Of a stretch of DNA of 64,000 nt, positions 54,619-63,680 are shown piece by piece. The stretch covers positions 270,313,944 to 270,377,943 of the forward strand of contig NC_133662.1 in the NCBI RefSeq assembly GCF_037893015.1, read 5' to 3'. A program made the translations under genes and the position numbers. Below the pieces are notes generated by a model. That model did not search any database. It had not been told where the DNA came from and worked only from the letters and a program-made list of their open reading frames with translations. This DNA is from Macrotis lagotis (lineage: Eukaryota > Chordata > Mammalia > Peramelemorphia > Peramelidae). Position 1 is the first letter of the stretch; each line of letters begins with the position of its first letter.

Positions 54619-54790
54619 TAAGGATAGGGCAGTTAGATGGCACAGTGGATAGAGCAGCAGCCCTGGAATCAGGAGTACCTGGGTTCAAATACCACCTCAG
54701 ACACTTAATAATTACCTAGCTGTGTGACTTTGGGCAAGTCATTTAACTCCATTGCCTTACAAAAACAAAAGCAAAAAAGAGATAAGGATA
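54619..54790 (+). mobile_element. tRNA-type SINE inside HAL1 linker
   Basis: Body 54627-54782: 'gggcagttagatggcacagt', 'gggttcaaataccacctcag', 'ttacctagctgtgtgacttt', tail AAAAACAAAAGC. TAAGGATA is repeated exactly at 54619-54626 and 54783-54790. Confidence 0.93.
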
Positions 54791-55876
54791 AACAGGGAAT
54801 ATATAGGATGCAAGAAAATACACAGTAATCATAATTGAAAAAAAATTTTATAGTATAGATCTCTCATAAAGGCCTCATTTCTCACATATATAGAGAGTAG
54901 AATCAAATTTATAAGAATACAAGTTATTTCCCAATTAATAAATGATAAAAGAATAAGAAGGCAGTTTTCAGATAAAGAAATCAAAATTATTATCATATGA
55001 AAAATACTCCACATCACTTTTCATTAGAAAAATGCAAATTAAAGCAACTCTAAGGTACCACCTCATACTTATCAGATTGACTAACATAGCAGAAAAGGAA
55101 AATGACAAATGTTAGAGAGAATGGGAGAAAAATGGCACACTAATGTATTTTTTGTGGAGTTGTGAACTAATCCAACCATTCTGGAGAACAACTCCAGAGG
55201 GATACAAAATTGTGCATCCCTTGAGCCACTACTAGGTCTATATTCCAAAGAGATACCCAAAAATATTCATAACAGCTTTTTTTGTGGGTGGAAAGAAGTA
55301 GAAATTGATGGAATGTCCATCATTTGGGTAAAACAAATTGTGTTTTACAATTGTGATGGAATATTATTGTGCTAAAGGAAATTATGAATGTGATTTCAGG
55401 AAAATCTTGGAAGAATTACCTGAACTGATGCAAAATGAAATGAACAGAAACATGAGATCATTGTACAATTTAATAGCAATAGTTCAACTGTGAATGACTT
55501 AGCTATTCTCTATAATACAATGATCCAAGACAATTCTGAAGGACTCATGATGAAAAATGTTATCCACCTAAAAAGGAAAAAAAAAACCTGATGGAGTTTA
55601 AATGGAGATCAAAGCATAATTTTTAAATATTTTTCTTGAATTTTATTTTTATTTTTTACTTTGTATTTTCTTCTACAACATGATAGAGAAATGTTTTGCA
55701 TGACTGCACATGTATAAATCTATATCAAATTGCTTACTGCCTCAATGAGAGGGAAAGGAAAGGAGGAAGGGAGAGAACTTAGAACTCAACATTAAAAATA
55801 AACCAAATTTCAAAATTGTTTTTACATGAAATTGAAAAAGATAAGACTATTTTTTGAAAAGGAAGAAGAGGACTGA

Positions 55877-56129
55877 CTGGTAGATGTTTTCAGAACAAAT
55901 GACAAACAAGTTTTAAATGTATAGAAATGCTCTTGGAATAAATAGACCTCCCTGCACAAAGACAGGGAACTGACGGGAGGTCTACACAATGGAGTAAGTT
56001 GAATGGAAATAAAAGCAGTTTATCACTATGGAACAAAGGAAGATTTCAGAGTGGAATCCAGAGGCCTTCCCTCTATGACCTTCACTAACAGGAAGGTTCA
56101 ACAGACAACAGCAAGTCAGTGAACAAGTA
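55877..56129. other. Unassigned sequence
   Basis: It probably belongs to the same old element as the next feature ('ctttcactaacaggaag'-like text near 56080), but no motif proves it. Confidence 0.3.
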
Positions 56130-56680
56130 TTAAAGAGTTGAATCATGAAGCTTGTTTATTAAAAAAATAGGGATGTATTAGAATGATCCAGAATCAGGTC
56201 ATGAGCACTAGAAATGACAGATGTGCTATTGTTAAAGAACCTGGACGTGTTGATTGATAGAAATCATGTAATAAAGTGTTGAAAATTGCAACATGTCACT
56301 GCTGGCAGAAAAACTTTCGCTTGGGTGTCTAGAAAGACATGATCAGGGACTGGCATTATACAGGCCACATTGACAATCTTTTATAAACTCATAGAAGACA
56401 AATTCTTTGCCTACCACCATATTCCAAAATTTAACAAAAACGTAAGCTAGAATTGCAGCATCAGCCCAGACAGAATTGCTGTCTACAATGGTCCAGACAT
56501 CATACTGAAGAATGGAAATTGAAGAACGACATTTTTTAATAGATGTTGTCATACTGAATACTCCTAATTTCAACCCACATGCAGTGGAAAACTTCAAAAG
56601 AATAGAGATCTGATTGAAGGAATCAAAAGCATTTGGGAGCAAGATGAATGGGTGACAACAAAGAAGGAGGACTGAGGTGG
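56130..56680 (+). mobile_element. Fossil C-terminal part of an RLE-type non-LTR retrotransposon (R2/R4/Dong-like)
   Basis: Short motifs of a pol C-terminus occur in correct order but in different frames: IQNQVMSTRN (56186-56215), LQHVTAG (56286-56306, the zinc-finger-like H..AG block), ERHDQ (56332-56346), GIIQATL (56352-56372), YNGPDIIL (56484-56507), FLIDVVILNTPN (56533-56568) and DLIEGIKSIWEQ (56607-56642). PDIIL followed by LIDV matches the PD...D pattern of the restriction-like endonuclease placed at the C-terminus of R2/R4/Dong-type LINEs. The frame is lost. The clade name is from memory of motif order; another related LINE clade is possible. Confidence 0.55.
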
Positions 56681-57079
56681 ATGGTCAGGACACCCCCATT
56701 TCTGAAGGGCTTTTGGGATTAGAAGGTCATCCAGCCAGCCCAGATGGTTTATGGCTAATCTTCTCTGGAGGCCCAGAAATAAATTACTGCAGCTTTCGGA
56801 GGCATTTCCCCTTTCCAATAGTCTCTTTTGTTAATGGGTACCACTCTTAGGCCTGTCAAGATCAAAGTCACCTATTGTGGCCTGTGAATACAGAATGAAA
56901 ACCTCTAGGCTACTGAAAAATGAACAGATTTCAGCTGTCTCATCTTTTTTTTTTCTTTCATGGCGGTCCCGTGATAAATTCTAAAGAGACGGAGTTCGAA
57001 TAAGTCTAGCTGATGAAGGCATGACTCCAGTTCTGTAAATGGCTGCCCCAGCAGCAATGTGGATCTATACTATATTCCA
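56681..57079. other. Unassigned, with a CpG-bearing patch
   Basis: 56960-57045 is repeat-free and carries CpGs ('catggcggtcccgtgataaa', 'gacggagttcgaataagtct'), a possible short conserved element. Nothing else is seen. Confidence 0.35.
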
Positions 57080-57262
57080 GACCCTGTGTTGAGCATTTTT
57101 AAACAAATATTATTTAATTTGATCTTCACAGCAGCCTGTGAATTAGAGGCTATTATTATGTTTATTTTACAGGTGAGGAAGCTGAGGCAAGCAGAGATTT
57201 TTTAAATGACATGCTCAAAGTCATACAGCTAGTAAGTGCCTGAGGCTAGATTTGAACTCAGG
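57080..57262 (-). mobile_element. MIR, nearly full length
   Basis: Antisense: 'ccctgtgttgagcattttta', 'tttgatcttcacagcagcct', 'tttattttacaggtgaggaa', 'gtcatacagctagtaagtgc', 'gaggctagatttgaactcag'. A microsatellite has expanded in its head. Confidence 0.85.
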
Positions 57263-57378
57263 TTTTCTCCCCCCCCCTTTCTCTCTCTCTCTCTCTGTAT
57301 GTGTGTGTCTGTCTGTCTGTCTCTGTGTGTGTATCTGTCTCTCTACATGTGTGTGTGTGTATCTGTCATATCTGTCTG

Positions 57379-57421
<43 letters not shown>
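57263..57421. repeat. Compound C9/(CT)n/(GT,CTGT)n/(GA)n microsatellite
   Basis: A polypyrimidine half (TCTCTCTCTCTCTCTC) is followed by GTGTGT/CTGTCTGT units and a (GA)n run at 57378-57421 with one interruption. 'gggcttaataaatgttcatt' just after it is an L2/MIR-type end (57434-57460). Confidence 0.95.
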
Positions 57422-57422
<1 letters not shown>

Positions 57423-57462
57423 ATCCACATAGGGGCTTAATAAATGTTCATTGCCTGACTAA

Positions 57463-58120
57463 AGGTAATCATGAACTCTTTCCATATGTGTTTTCTCATG
57501 GTTCCTCCTATTTTCAGATTGCAAAGATCTGTCATTTTTGTTGGAATGGGTATTCTCTCTTCCAGCTCAGACTGAAATCCTTCTCTGACTTAATGGATGA
57601 GTTTTGAGAGGTTTTATTTTTTTGAATCTCCATCAGCTAGTAACAAAGCTGGTAACCTCCATAGACGGCTGACCCAATGCAGCTGAGGGTCATCTTGCTA
57701 CAATGAGGTATTAGAGAGAAAGAGTCTTTCACTCTTTGGCTCTTCTGTGGAATAGGGTCTCTTCCTGACATGCCTAGTCCCTATAATAGGGAACTGTGGG
57801 TACACTTTGGTCAAAACATTTAAGAAGTGAAATAATGGTTAGAACACCAAATTAAATTCACAAAGTTTGGTTAGGAATCATGAAGCCAAACCTTGGTGCT
57901 AGAAAAGAAATGAGAAAATGTACCTTCCTCCCTTCTTTGAACTAATGGCAGACTCCGTGTGTGGAGCATTCACTTGTTATCAGACTGTTATTGAAGACTG
58001 GTTTGCTAGATTGAAATTCTTTTTCTCCTCTTTTATTCTTTGTCACCAGGGATGGCCTGCTGGAGTGGGGTTGGGGTAGGAGATGGAACTATTGAGAAAT
58101 GAGGGGGACCATAAAAATAA
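57463..58120. other. Unassigned sequence
   Basis: No gene or repeat is recognised. Confidence 0.4.
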
Positions 58121-58288
58121 AGGATTGGTAAATTTTTTGTTGCAAAGCTGTGGAGTTAAGTGACTTGCCCAAGGTCACACAGCTAGGCACTACTAAGCGT
58201 CTGAGATCAGATTTGAATGCAGGTCCTCCTAATGTCAGGGCCAATGCTCTATTCACTGTACCACCTAGATGCTGAGGATTGGTAAATT
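58121..58288 (-). mobile_element. tRNA-type SINE with perfect 14-bp target duplication
   Basis: Antisense body 'aaagctgtggagttaagtga', 'aaggtcacacagctaggcac', 'ctgtaccacctagatgctg'. AGGATTGGTAAATT occurs exactly at 58121-58134 and 58275-58288. Confidence 0.96.
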
Positions 58289-58404
58289 CTTAATGTAATC
58301 AGTGTCAGGAGCTCCCCATAATGAACTCCTGCCAACACAGAATGGTGCCCACTCTGCCACTTAAAGTCTTTGAAGATGGACTAAAGAGAGCAAATCAAAC
58401 TATG

Positions 58405-58665
58405 TTCACTTTTTTAAACTTTTATTTTTTTACTCTTTCTCATTTTCATAGTTCTCATATTCTTTCACAGCTTGACTAATATAGAAATATGTCCAACGTG
58501 ATTTTACATGTATAACATGCATCAGGTTGTTTGCTGCTCTGAGGAGGGGGTGGGAAGGGAGGGTGATGGAAAAATGAGGAACTCAAAAGCTTGCAAAAGG
58601 ATGAATGTTGGAAACTATCTTTGTATGTAATTGGAAAATAAATAAATAAGGAGAAAAAAGGATTT
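58405..58665 (+). mobile_element. L1 3' UTR and tail, sense
   Basis: 'tttcacagcttgactaatat', 'tgattttacatgtataacat', 'gcatcaggttgtttgctgct', 'ggaactcaaaagcttgcaaa', 'gaatgttggaaactatcttt', 'gtaattggaaaataaataaa' is the sense 3' end with a poly(A)-like tail. It is strongly 5' truncated. Confidence 0.9.
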
Positions 58666-60122
58666 AACAAAAATAAAATGGATTGAAGACAAGTTTGATT
58701 TAAGTGATTTGCCCATAATTACTCTGGGTTGAGGTGGGGCTGGAACCCAATTTTTTTTTTGACTCTTTGATCAACTCTCTAGACACTTAACAAAAGAAAG
58801 ATAAGATTTAATTTTAAAAAAGATACTATTAGGCCAGACCTTAGTCAATGGGGCTGCCATGATTTCATCCTCATATCCTGAATGACTTGTCTGAATTTGG
58901 GCTTTTCTAGGCTGGCACCTTTCAGGTAGGTCCTAGTAGGGCATCTTCATCCATTTTGTTAGAATGGTTCTCCATTTGAGGCCTCACTCAGAATCATACA
59001 ACCTAGAGATGTCTCTGAACTCTATCCAGAAGCACAAAACTTGGAGGATTCTATCAAACTTTGGAGTCTTTCAAATGGACCTATGAACTGACAATGTGAG
59101 CAGTTGGGGCACAGGATGGCTTTCTATCCAGTGAAATTCTAAACATAACCTAATCAGGCTCAGAGGGATTGAAATCCGACTTAGTAGGTGGAGTATCTAC
59201 ACTTGTTGAATTCATGGATCCTTGAAATAAGGAAGAATTATTGAAGTGTAACCTTCCTAATAATTTTGGGTAACCTATGACCCTATACTCTGAATTCTGG
59301 CAGAACTTCAGGGTGCTGCCATTCAGCTGCTGAAATGACAAAGGCATTGCTGGCAGGTCATTAAGGCAGACCTTCCTCTGCCTCCCAGCACACATAGCAA
59401 TCATAGTCTCTGCTTGGAAAGAACTTATGCTCTAGCTGGGGAAAGAAAATGAATGTTGTTAACATTAAACACTATTGTCCATCCAGGTGGGACCAAGATT
59501 GGGTTTGAATAAGCATCAGTAGACATGTCCATGGATACTTCTGCCCAACCAGGGCTATAATAGGTCAGGGGGCACTTTTATAGAGTAAATTCTGATGGAT
59601 TATACTGGTCAGCCCTTCACAGCCCCATGGTATGGGATTCTTCCATTTCTATGTTCATATGGCCATTGATCCATTGGGAGAAACATCCAAGATCATAGAT
59701 TGACTGTGTAAATCTCCACTTCTCTTGTGCTGTTCTAGTGTTCAGCTAGAGAGTACATAGCACTCCATGGAGGGAGGGAACTGAGCCATGAGACCAGGGT
59801 CCCAGAGTCAGCCAAGAGCTACATGTCTAACCATGGCAGCTGAGTTCACTCCCCCAGCTTTGAGAGGCGTGCCCTTGCCAGCCACATTGGGATGCAATGT
59901 CAAACAATAGCGCACATAAGACAGTATATAATTAAATGCTGAACTGTGTGGTATAGATTTTTACTTGCTGTGGGAGCTCAGGATAGGCTGAGATCAATGA
60001 GAATGGGCACAGCCAGGAAAAGCTGCAGGAAAAAGGTGATAGGATATGAGTTGGTTCTTGAGGTGCAGATCTGAGAGGTAAAGGAGAGGAGAGAGGCTTC
60101 CTGGGAATCAGTTATGACATAA
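58666..60122. other. Unassigned single-copy-like sequence
   Basis: 58695-58760 has a weak antisense MIR core ('agtgatttgcccataattac'). The remaining 1.3 kb has no recognised gene or repeat. Confidence 0.4.
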
Positions 60123-60428
60123 AATGGAGAAAGAAGCAAGGAAGGAAGGGAGAAAGGAAGGAAGGGAGGGAGGGAGGAAGGAGGGAAGGAAGGAAGGAAG
60201 GAAGGAAGGAAGGAAGGAAGGAAGGAAGGAAGGAAGGAAGGAAGGAAGGAAGGAAGGGAGGGAGGGAGGAGGGAGGGGGAAGGAGGGAGGGAGGAAAAAT
60301 GATAGAAGGAATGAAGTAGGAAAAGAAATAAGGAAGGAGGGAAAGAAGGAAGGAAGGAAGGAGGGAAGGAAGGAAAAAAGAAAGGCAAGAGGGTGGGATT
60401 GGAAAAAAAGGAAGAAGGAAGGAAAGAA
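60123..60428. repeat. (GGAA)n / GGGA purine tract
   Basis: About 300 bp of pure purine on the + strand, with a perfect GGAA run of roughly 18 units at 60184-60256. Tandem GGAA is a known binding platform for ETS-family factors. The Lys/Gly/Glu-rich sense and Pro/Ser/Phe-rich antisense frames are artefacts. Confidence 0.97.
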
Positions 60429-60429
60429 G

Positions 60430-60645
60430 CATTTAAGGGCTTACTATATTTTAGGTATACTCAGTGCTTTGCAAATTTTATCTCTTCTTATCTTAACAGC
60501 AATCCTATGAATTAAGTTTATTATTAACACTATTTTACAACTGAGAAAATTTAGATCAAGTAACTTGCCCAGGGTCACACAGCTTGGAATTATTTGAGGA
60601 AGGTTTGGAGTTAGGTCTTTCTGACTCCAGACCCAGTCTCTATCC
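60430..60645 (-). mobile_element. MIR, nearly full length
   Basis: Antisense: 'gggcttactatattttaggt', 'ttatcttaacagcaatccta', 'cactattttacaactgagaa', 'tcaagtaacttgcccagggt', 'cacacagcttggaattattt'. Confidence 0.86.
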
Positions 60646-61119
60646 GGGCAGGACTCCTGGAAGCAACCCAGTACCATGGTTGGCCTCAAGAAGGGGAAAT
60701 GAGGCTGCTATGGTGGCTGGACAATGAAGGCATCTCCTGACCAGAATGAGTGAATGATAAGTAAGTCTGGATAGATGGTGTGGAAAAAGAAAGAGGTACC
60801 TTAAAGTCACACTCACAGGTGACTTTCCTTCCTCAGGAGTCTTTATCTGTTTCCCAGACACTAATGATGAGTAGCAGATCTCTCCAGATGGTTCTCAGGA
60901 TTATTTCCAGAATCCCAGGAGTTGTGCTGCATATTTGGGTCTGGAGCAGCATTGACTCAAAATGTTCTCCACCATCTTGGGGTGCTTTCTATTCCTCAAA
61001 GTGACCTTAGGAGACTACTAGGGTCTTCAAGAAAGTTCCTAACCCTGCTTGGGAGGTCATGGGGGATTCTGGCTCAGTCTTAGAAATTTCTCATCTAATT
61101 TCTGCCAGGGATTATGTTT
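60646..61119. other. Unassigned sequence
   Basis: A good acceptor-like 'ctttatctgtttcccag' at about 60859 is followed by an open frame to a stop near 61003, but no donor or domain supports an exon. Confidence 0.35.
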
Positions 61120-61365
61120 ATCACTGGGAAGATACATGGAAAGGATAAAACAGGTTCTGGCCTCAAGGAGTTTTTATTCAGTTAAGGAGAGGGGGACAAC
61201 AGCTTGAACACATATATAGAAAACTCAAAGTCAGCAGGTTCAAGAAAACCATGAGGGAGGAAGTCCTTAGCAGCTGGAGGAACTAGGAAAGGTCCCCCAC
61301 AGAAGGCAGGCCTCAAATGGCATCTTGAAGGTCATTTGGAATTCCAGAAGGCAGAGGACCCACCA
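61120..61365 (-). mobile_element. MIR3/L2-type antisense repeat
   Basis: 'tctggcctcaaggagttttt', 'attcagttaaggagaggggg', 'acaacagcttgaacacatat' and 'cttagcagctggaggaacta' follow the therian 'ccctcaaggagcttacattc ... gacaacatgtacatat' repeat. Confidence 0.6.
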
Positions 61366-61399
61366 GCTCCTTTTCCAGAGAAACAAAGGGATGATTCCA

Positions 61400-61600
61400 A
61401 GAGGCAAATTTTAGCTGAATGGAAAGTTTCCAGTCATGAGAGCTGTCCAAAAAGAAAAGGATGAATTTAGGGAGTGTAGTGAACTGGGGAGCTTCAAGTA
61501 AACACGGGATGAATACTGAATAGATCCATAGTCAGTATGGGGTTGGATTAGATAACTATTGAGATCTCTTGTCAGCACGTGTGACCTTTGGGTAATTTCA
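61400..61600 (+). mobile_element. CR1/L3-type LINE 3' end
   Basis: 'agctgtccaaaaagaaaagg', 'gggagcttcaagtaaacacg' and 'gggttggattagataactat', 'tgagatctcttgtc' match the CR1/L3 3' end. Confidence 0.6.
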
Positions 61601-61926
61601 AAACATCATCAATAGAACCTTTGAGCCAAGGCTATGTTTGCTGCTCCTCAAGGAGAGAAAGCATTGGTTTCATCTCTAGAAACTGGGGGAGGGGAGAACA
61701 AGAGTCTAGTAAGCTCCCACTATGTGTCAGACATTGAACTCTGCATAAACTTCATTTCAGCTAATGAGAGATCTATCAACTAGGGAAGACTTCTACCACA
61801 TTATTAGAATGAGCAGAGATGTTATTAGAAAGTATCCTTACCCAGGGAATCTCAGGGACTCCAATGAGGTTTGGAACTCTTGCTGTTTCCCCCTCTTTTT
61901 CATTCCTTTGTAGGGGAACATAAACA

Positions 61927-61930
<4 letters not shown>
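61601..61930. other. Unassigned sequence
   Basis: A MIR3-like phrase 'cccactatgtgtcagacatt' sits at 61715. Nothing else is seen. Confidence 0.35.

Positions 61931-61965
<35 letters not shown>
61931..61965. repeat. (TG)17 microsatellite
   Basis: Pure TG run. Confidence 0.97.
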
Positions 61966-61968
<3 letters not shown>

Positions 61969-62099
61969 GAAAGTCACAGCCTAACTGCTGCAGCCTTGAA
62001 GAGGTCCTTGAACTTCCTGATGAGAGCCCTGGCCCCTTGGGAAGGGCCAGTGGTCAGGCCGGCCAAGAACTTTCCTTGGGGAGGCAGGAGGCCCATCCC

Positions 62100-62335
62100 C
62101 CAGGGCCTGCTTCAGCACCAGGCTCCCCCTCGACTCTGAAAGCTCTCGGCCTCCTTCATTATGCGACTTCGAAGTCTGCTGAGCGCCTGCTGGGTGTAAT
62201 TAATATTCCTCCTCCTCCTCCACGTACCATTACCCCTGACAGCAGAAATTAAAACATGAGATTCTCTTCATTCAGACCCAACCCACGGGACTTGGATTAC
62301 ACAGGGAAGTTGCTAATCAAACTAGGGGTTTGTAG
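62100..62335. promoter_or_regulatory. Candidate conserved non-coding element 1
   Basis: Repeat-free, with retained CpGs and dense motif-like words: 'attatgcgacttcgaagtct', 'gctgagcgcctgctgggtgt', AATTAATATT, a (CCT)5 run, 'ccacgtaccattacccctga', 'cagaaattaaaacatgagat'. Contrast with the CpG-poor flanks suggests selection. No frame is open through it with splice sites. Confidence 0.4.
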
Positions 62336-62620
62336 CTAGGCTTTTGGAGGCAAAGTCTTTTCATTCAGTTTCCTGGGGTGGAGATGGAGAAGCTATCGCT
62401 CCCCTCCGCCCTGATTGGATGCCTGACAATGGCCCCATTCTGCCTGGTTTTGGGTGGGTTGGGGGGGCAATGCCCTCCCCCTTGCTGGCTAGAGCTAAGG
62501 CCCACCCTTCGCCGCAGTCTCCCTCGCCCCACTCAGGGTTGCTATGGGCACTGCTGCCTAGAAGCCAGGAGAAGAGAGAGAGAGTGTAGAAAGAACAAGG
62601 GCTGTTCCAGAACCTTCAGA
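62336..62620. other. GC-richer single-copy sequence
   Basis: CpG-bearing and repeat-free ('gcccacccttcgccgcagtc', 'tccctcgccccactcagggt'). Two overlapping frames (81 and 106 codons) have no domain. It may be part of the same constrained block. Confidence 0.35.
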
Positions 62621-62805
62621 ACGAAGCTGCTTATTAGGCTGTATGTTTTTGTTTTAAATTACCTTCCGCCGTTAGATCATGTTTTATTCCCGCTCTAAGT
62701 ACTGTTGACAGACGCGCTAATTCATGTATTTAAACAGATATTTAGCAACCAGCAGAAGATTCAGCTAAAAATAGGTCAGCATGCTAAACAGCCTGTTTAA
62801 CATCA
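62621..62805. promoter_or_regulatory. Candidate conserved non-coding element 2
   Basis: Repeat-free AT-rich text with CpGs in 'taccttccgccgttagatca', 'gacagacgcgctaattcatg', and clustered 'ttaaacagatatttagcaac', 'ctaaaaataggtcagcatgc' (MEF2-like CTAAAAATAG at about 62765). The texture is typical of deeply conserved enhancers. Not verifiable without alignment. Confidence 0.4.
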
Positions 62806-63184
62806 GGCCTGTTCTCCTCGTTAGGGAAATGGGACTGGTGCAGCCCTTAGCCACTTGGCTGAGAATGGTTGCTTTGGAGAACTTGCCTGCTCCCAATGTA
62901 GGGGAACCCAAACATCCTCTGTGCATGTTACAGCTGGAGAATTGTGTCCAGGTCCAAAGGGATGCTCACTCCTTGAATATTAAAAGGGTGTGTGTATGTT
63001 GGAGAACTCCAGTAGGGTCAGCATCAAGTGATGGAGGATGACCAGAAGTAGAACCTGTAATTGTCTTCTCAGACAGGAATCTTTGTCTTTGTTTTTGTTT
63101 GCTTTTTGCTTTTTAAATCAGAACCTATACCACACAAGGTGCTGTTTATATTATCTTGAAATAGCAGTCAAAAGAAAGTGCCTC
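62806..63184. other. Unassigned sequence
   Basis: No feature is recognised. Confidence 0.35.
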
Positions 63185-63680
63185 AGTCTGCATTAAGAAA
63201 GGCTTAGTGTGTAGGAGAAGGGAAGGAATAGTACTATTGTAATTCAGCCTGGTCAGATCCCATCTGGAAGATGGGTGGATTCTTTTGAAGGAACCACAGT
63301 TTTAAAAGATTGATAAGTTGGGAAAGAGCCAGGATGGTGAAGACCAAACCATATGAAGTCCAGCTCAAACATCTGGGAAGGTTTAGCTTGGCAGAAAAGG
63401 AGACTCGGGATGGGATGGCTGCCTCTGAGTGTTTAAAGAAATTAGACTATACCTGTCCTATTTGATCCCAGAAAGCAGCACCAGGAGCTTAAGATGAAAG
63501 TTGTGGAGAGGACCATTCAGGTTTGATTCAAGAAAAAACAGAATAAAGAAAGAACTTTTTCTCACAATGAGAACTGTTGAAGTTGTAATGGGTTGTCTCA
63601 GGAGATAGTGAGCCAGCCCCCCATATTGGGGAACTTCTTTGGGGAGGCTGGGAAATGTTATGATACAAATGGAAAGAGTG
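63185..63680 (+). mobile_element. CR1/L3-type LINE, pol C-terminus and 3' side
   Basis: The order is characteristic: 'attcagcctggtcagatccc', 'agattgataagttgggaaag', 'gccaggatggtgaagaccaa', 'accatatgaagtccagctca', 'gggaaggtttagcttggcag', 'aaaaggagactcgggatggg', 'gatcccagaaagcagcacca', 'agaaagaactttttctcaca', 'atgggttgtctcaggagata'. In translation one sees GRFSLAEKETRDGM, the decayed form of the CR1 'GLFSLEKRRLRGDL' segment. The frame is broken. Confidence 0.78.

Larger units (their letters stand above)
52176..55876 (+). mobile_element. HAL1-like L1 element, complete from 5' UTR to tail
   Basis: The 5' UTR starts GGGGCGAAGCCAAGATGGGT at about 52200, the usual L1 leader opening. An ORF1-type region follows: 53040-53440 encodes a coiled-coil-like segment (LQSRIGPLENEIQMFPEE), and a decayed RRM/C-terminal part runs to about 54100. 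A non-coding linker ('gggagagatagaatggggca', 'gaagactgatagaagggagg') leads directly to ORF2 C-terminal text ('tttcccaattaataaatgat', 'gcaaattaaagcaactctaa', 'ttgtggagttgtgaactaat') and a 3' UTR with an A-rich end at about 55850. Endonuclease and reverse transcriptase are absent, as in HAL1 elements. Flanks AAGAAGGAAGAGGCACTAG (about 52179-52197) and AAGGAAGAAGAGGACTGA (about 55859-55876) look like a target duplication, so this is one full insertion. Two SINEs lie inside. Confidence 0.85.

Noticed and set aside
59978-60510. Long Pro/Ser/Phe-rich (antisense) and Lys/Gly/Glu-rich (sense) frames
   Set aside because: Both come from the GGAA purine tract.
60859-61003. Possible terminal exon after a strong acceptor-like sequence
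   Set aside because: Opens for about 48 codons then stops; no donor, poly(A) signal or recognisable peptide.
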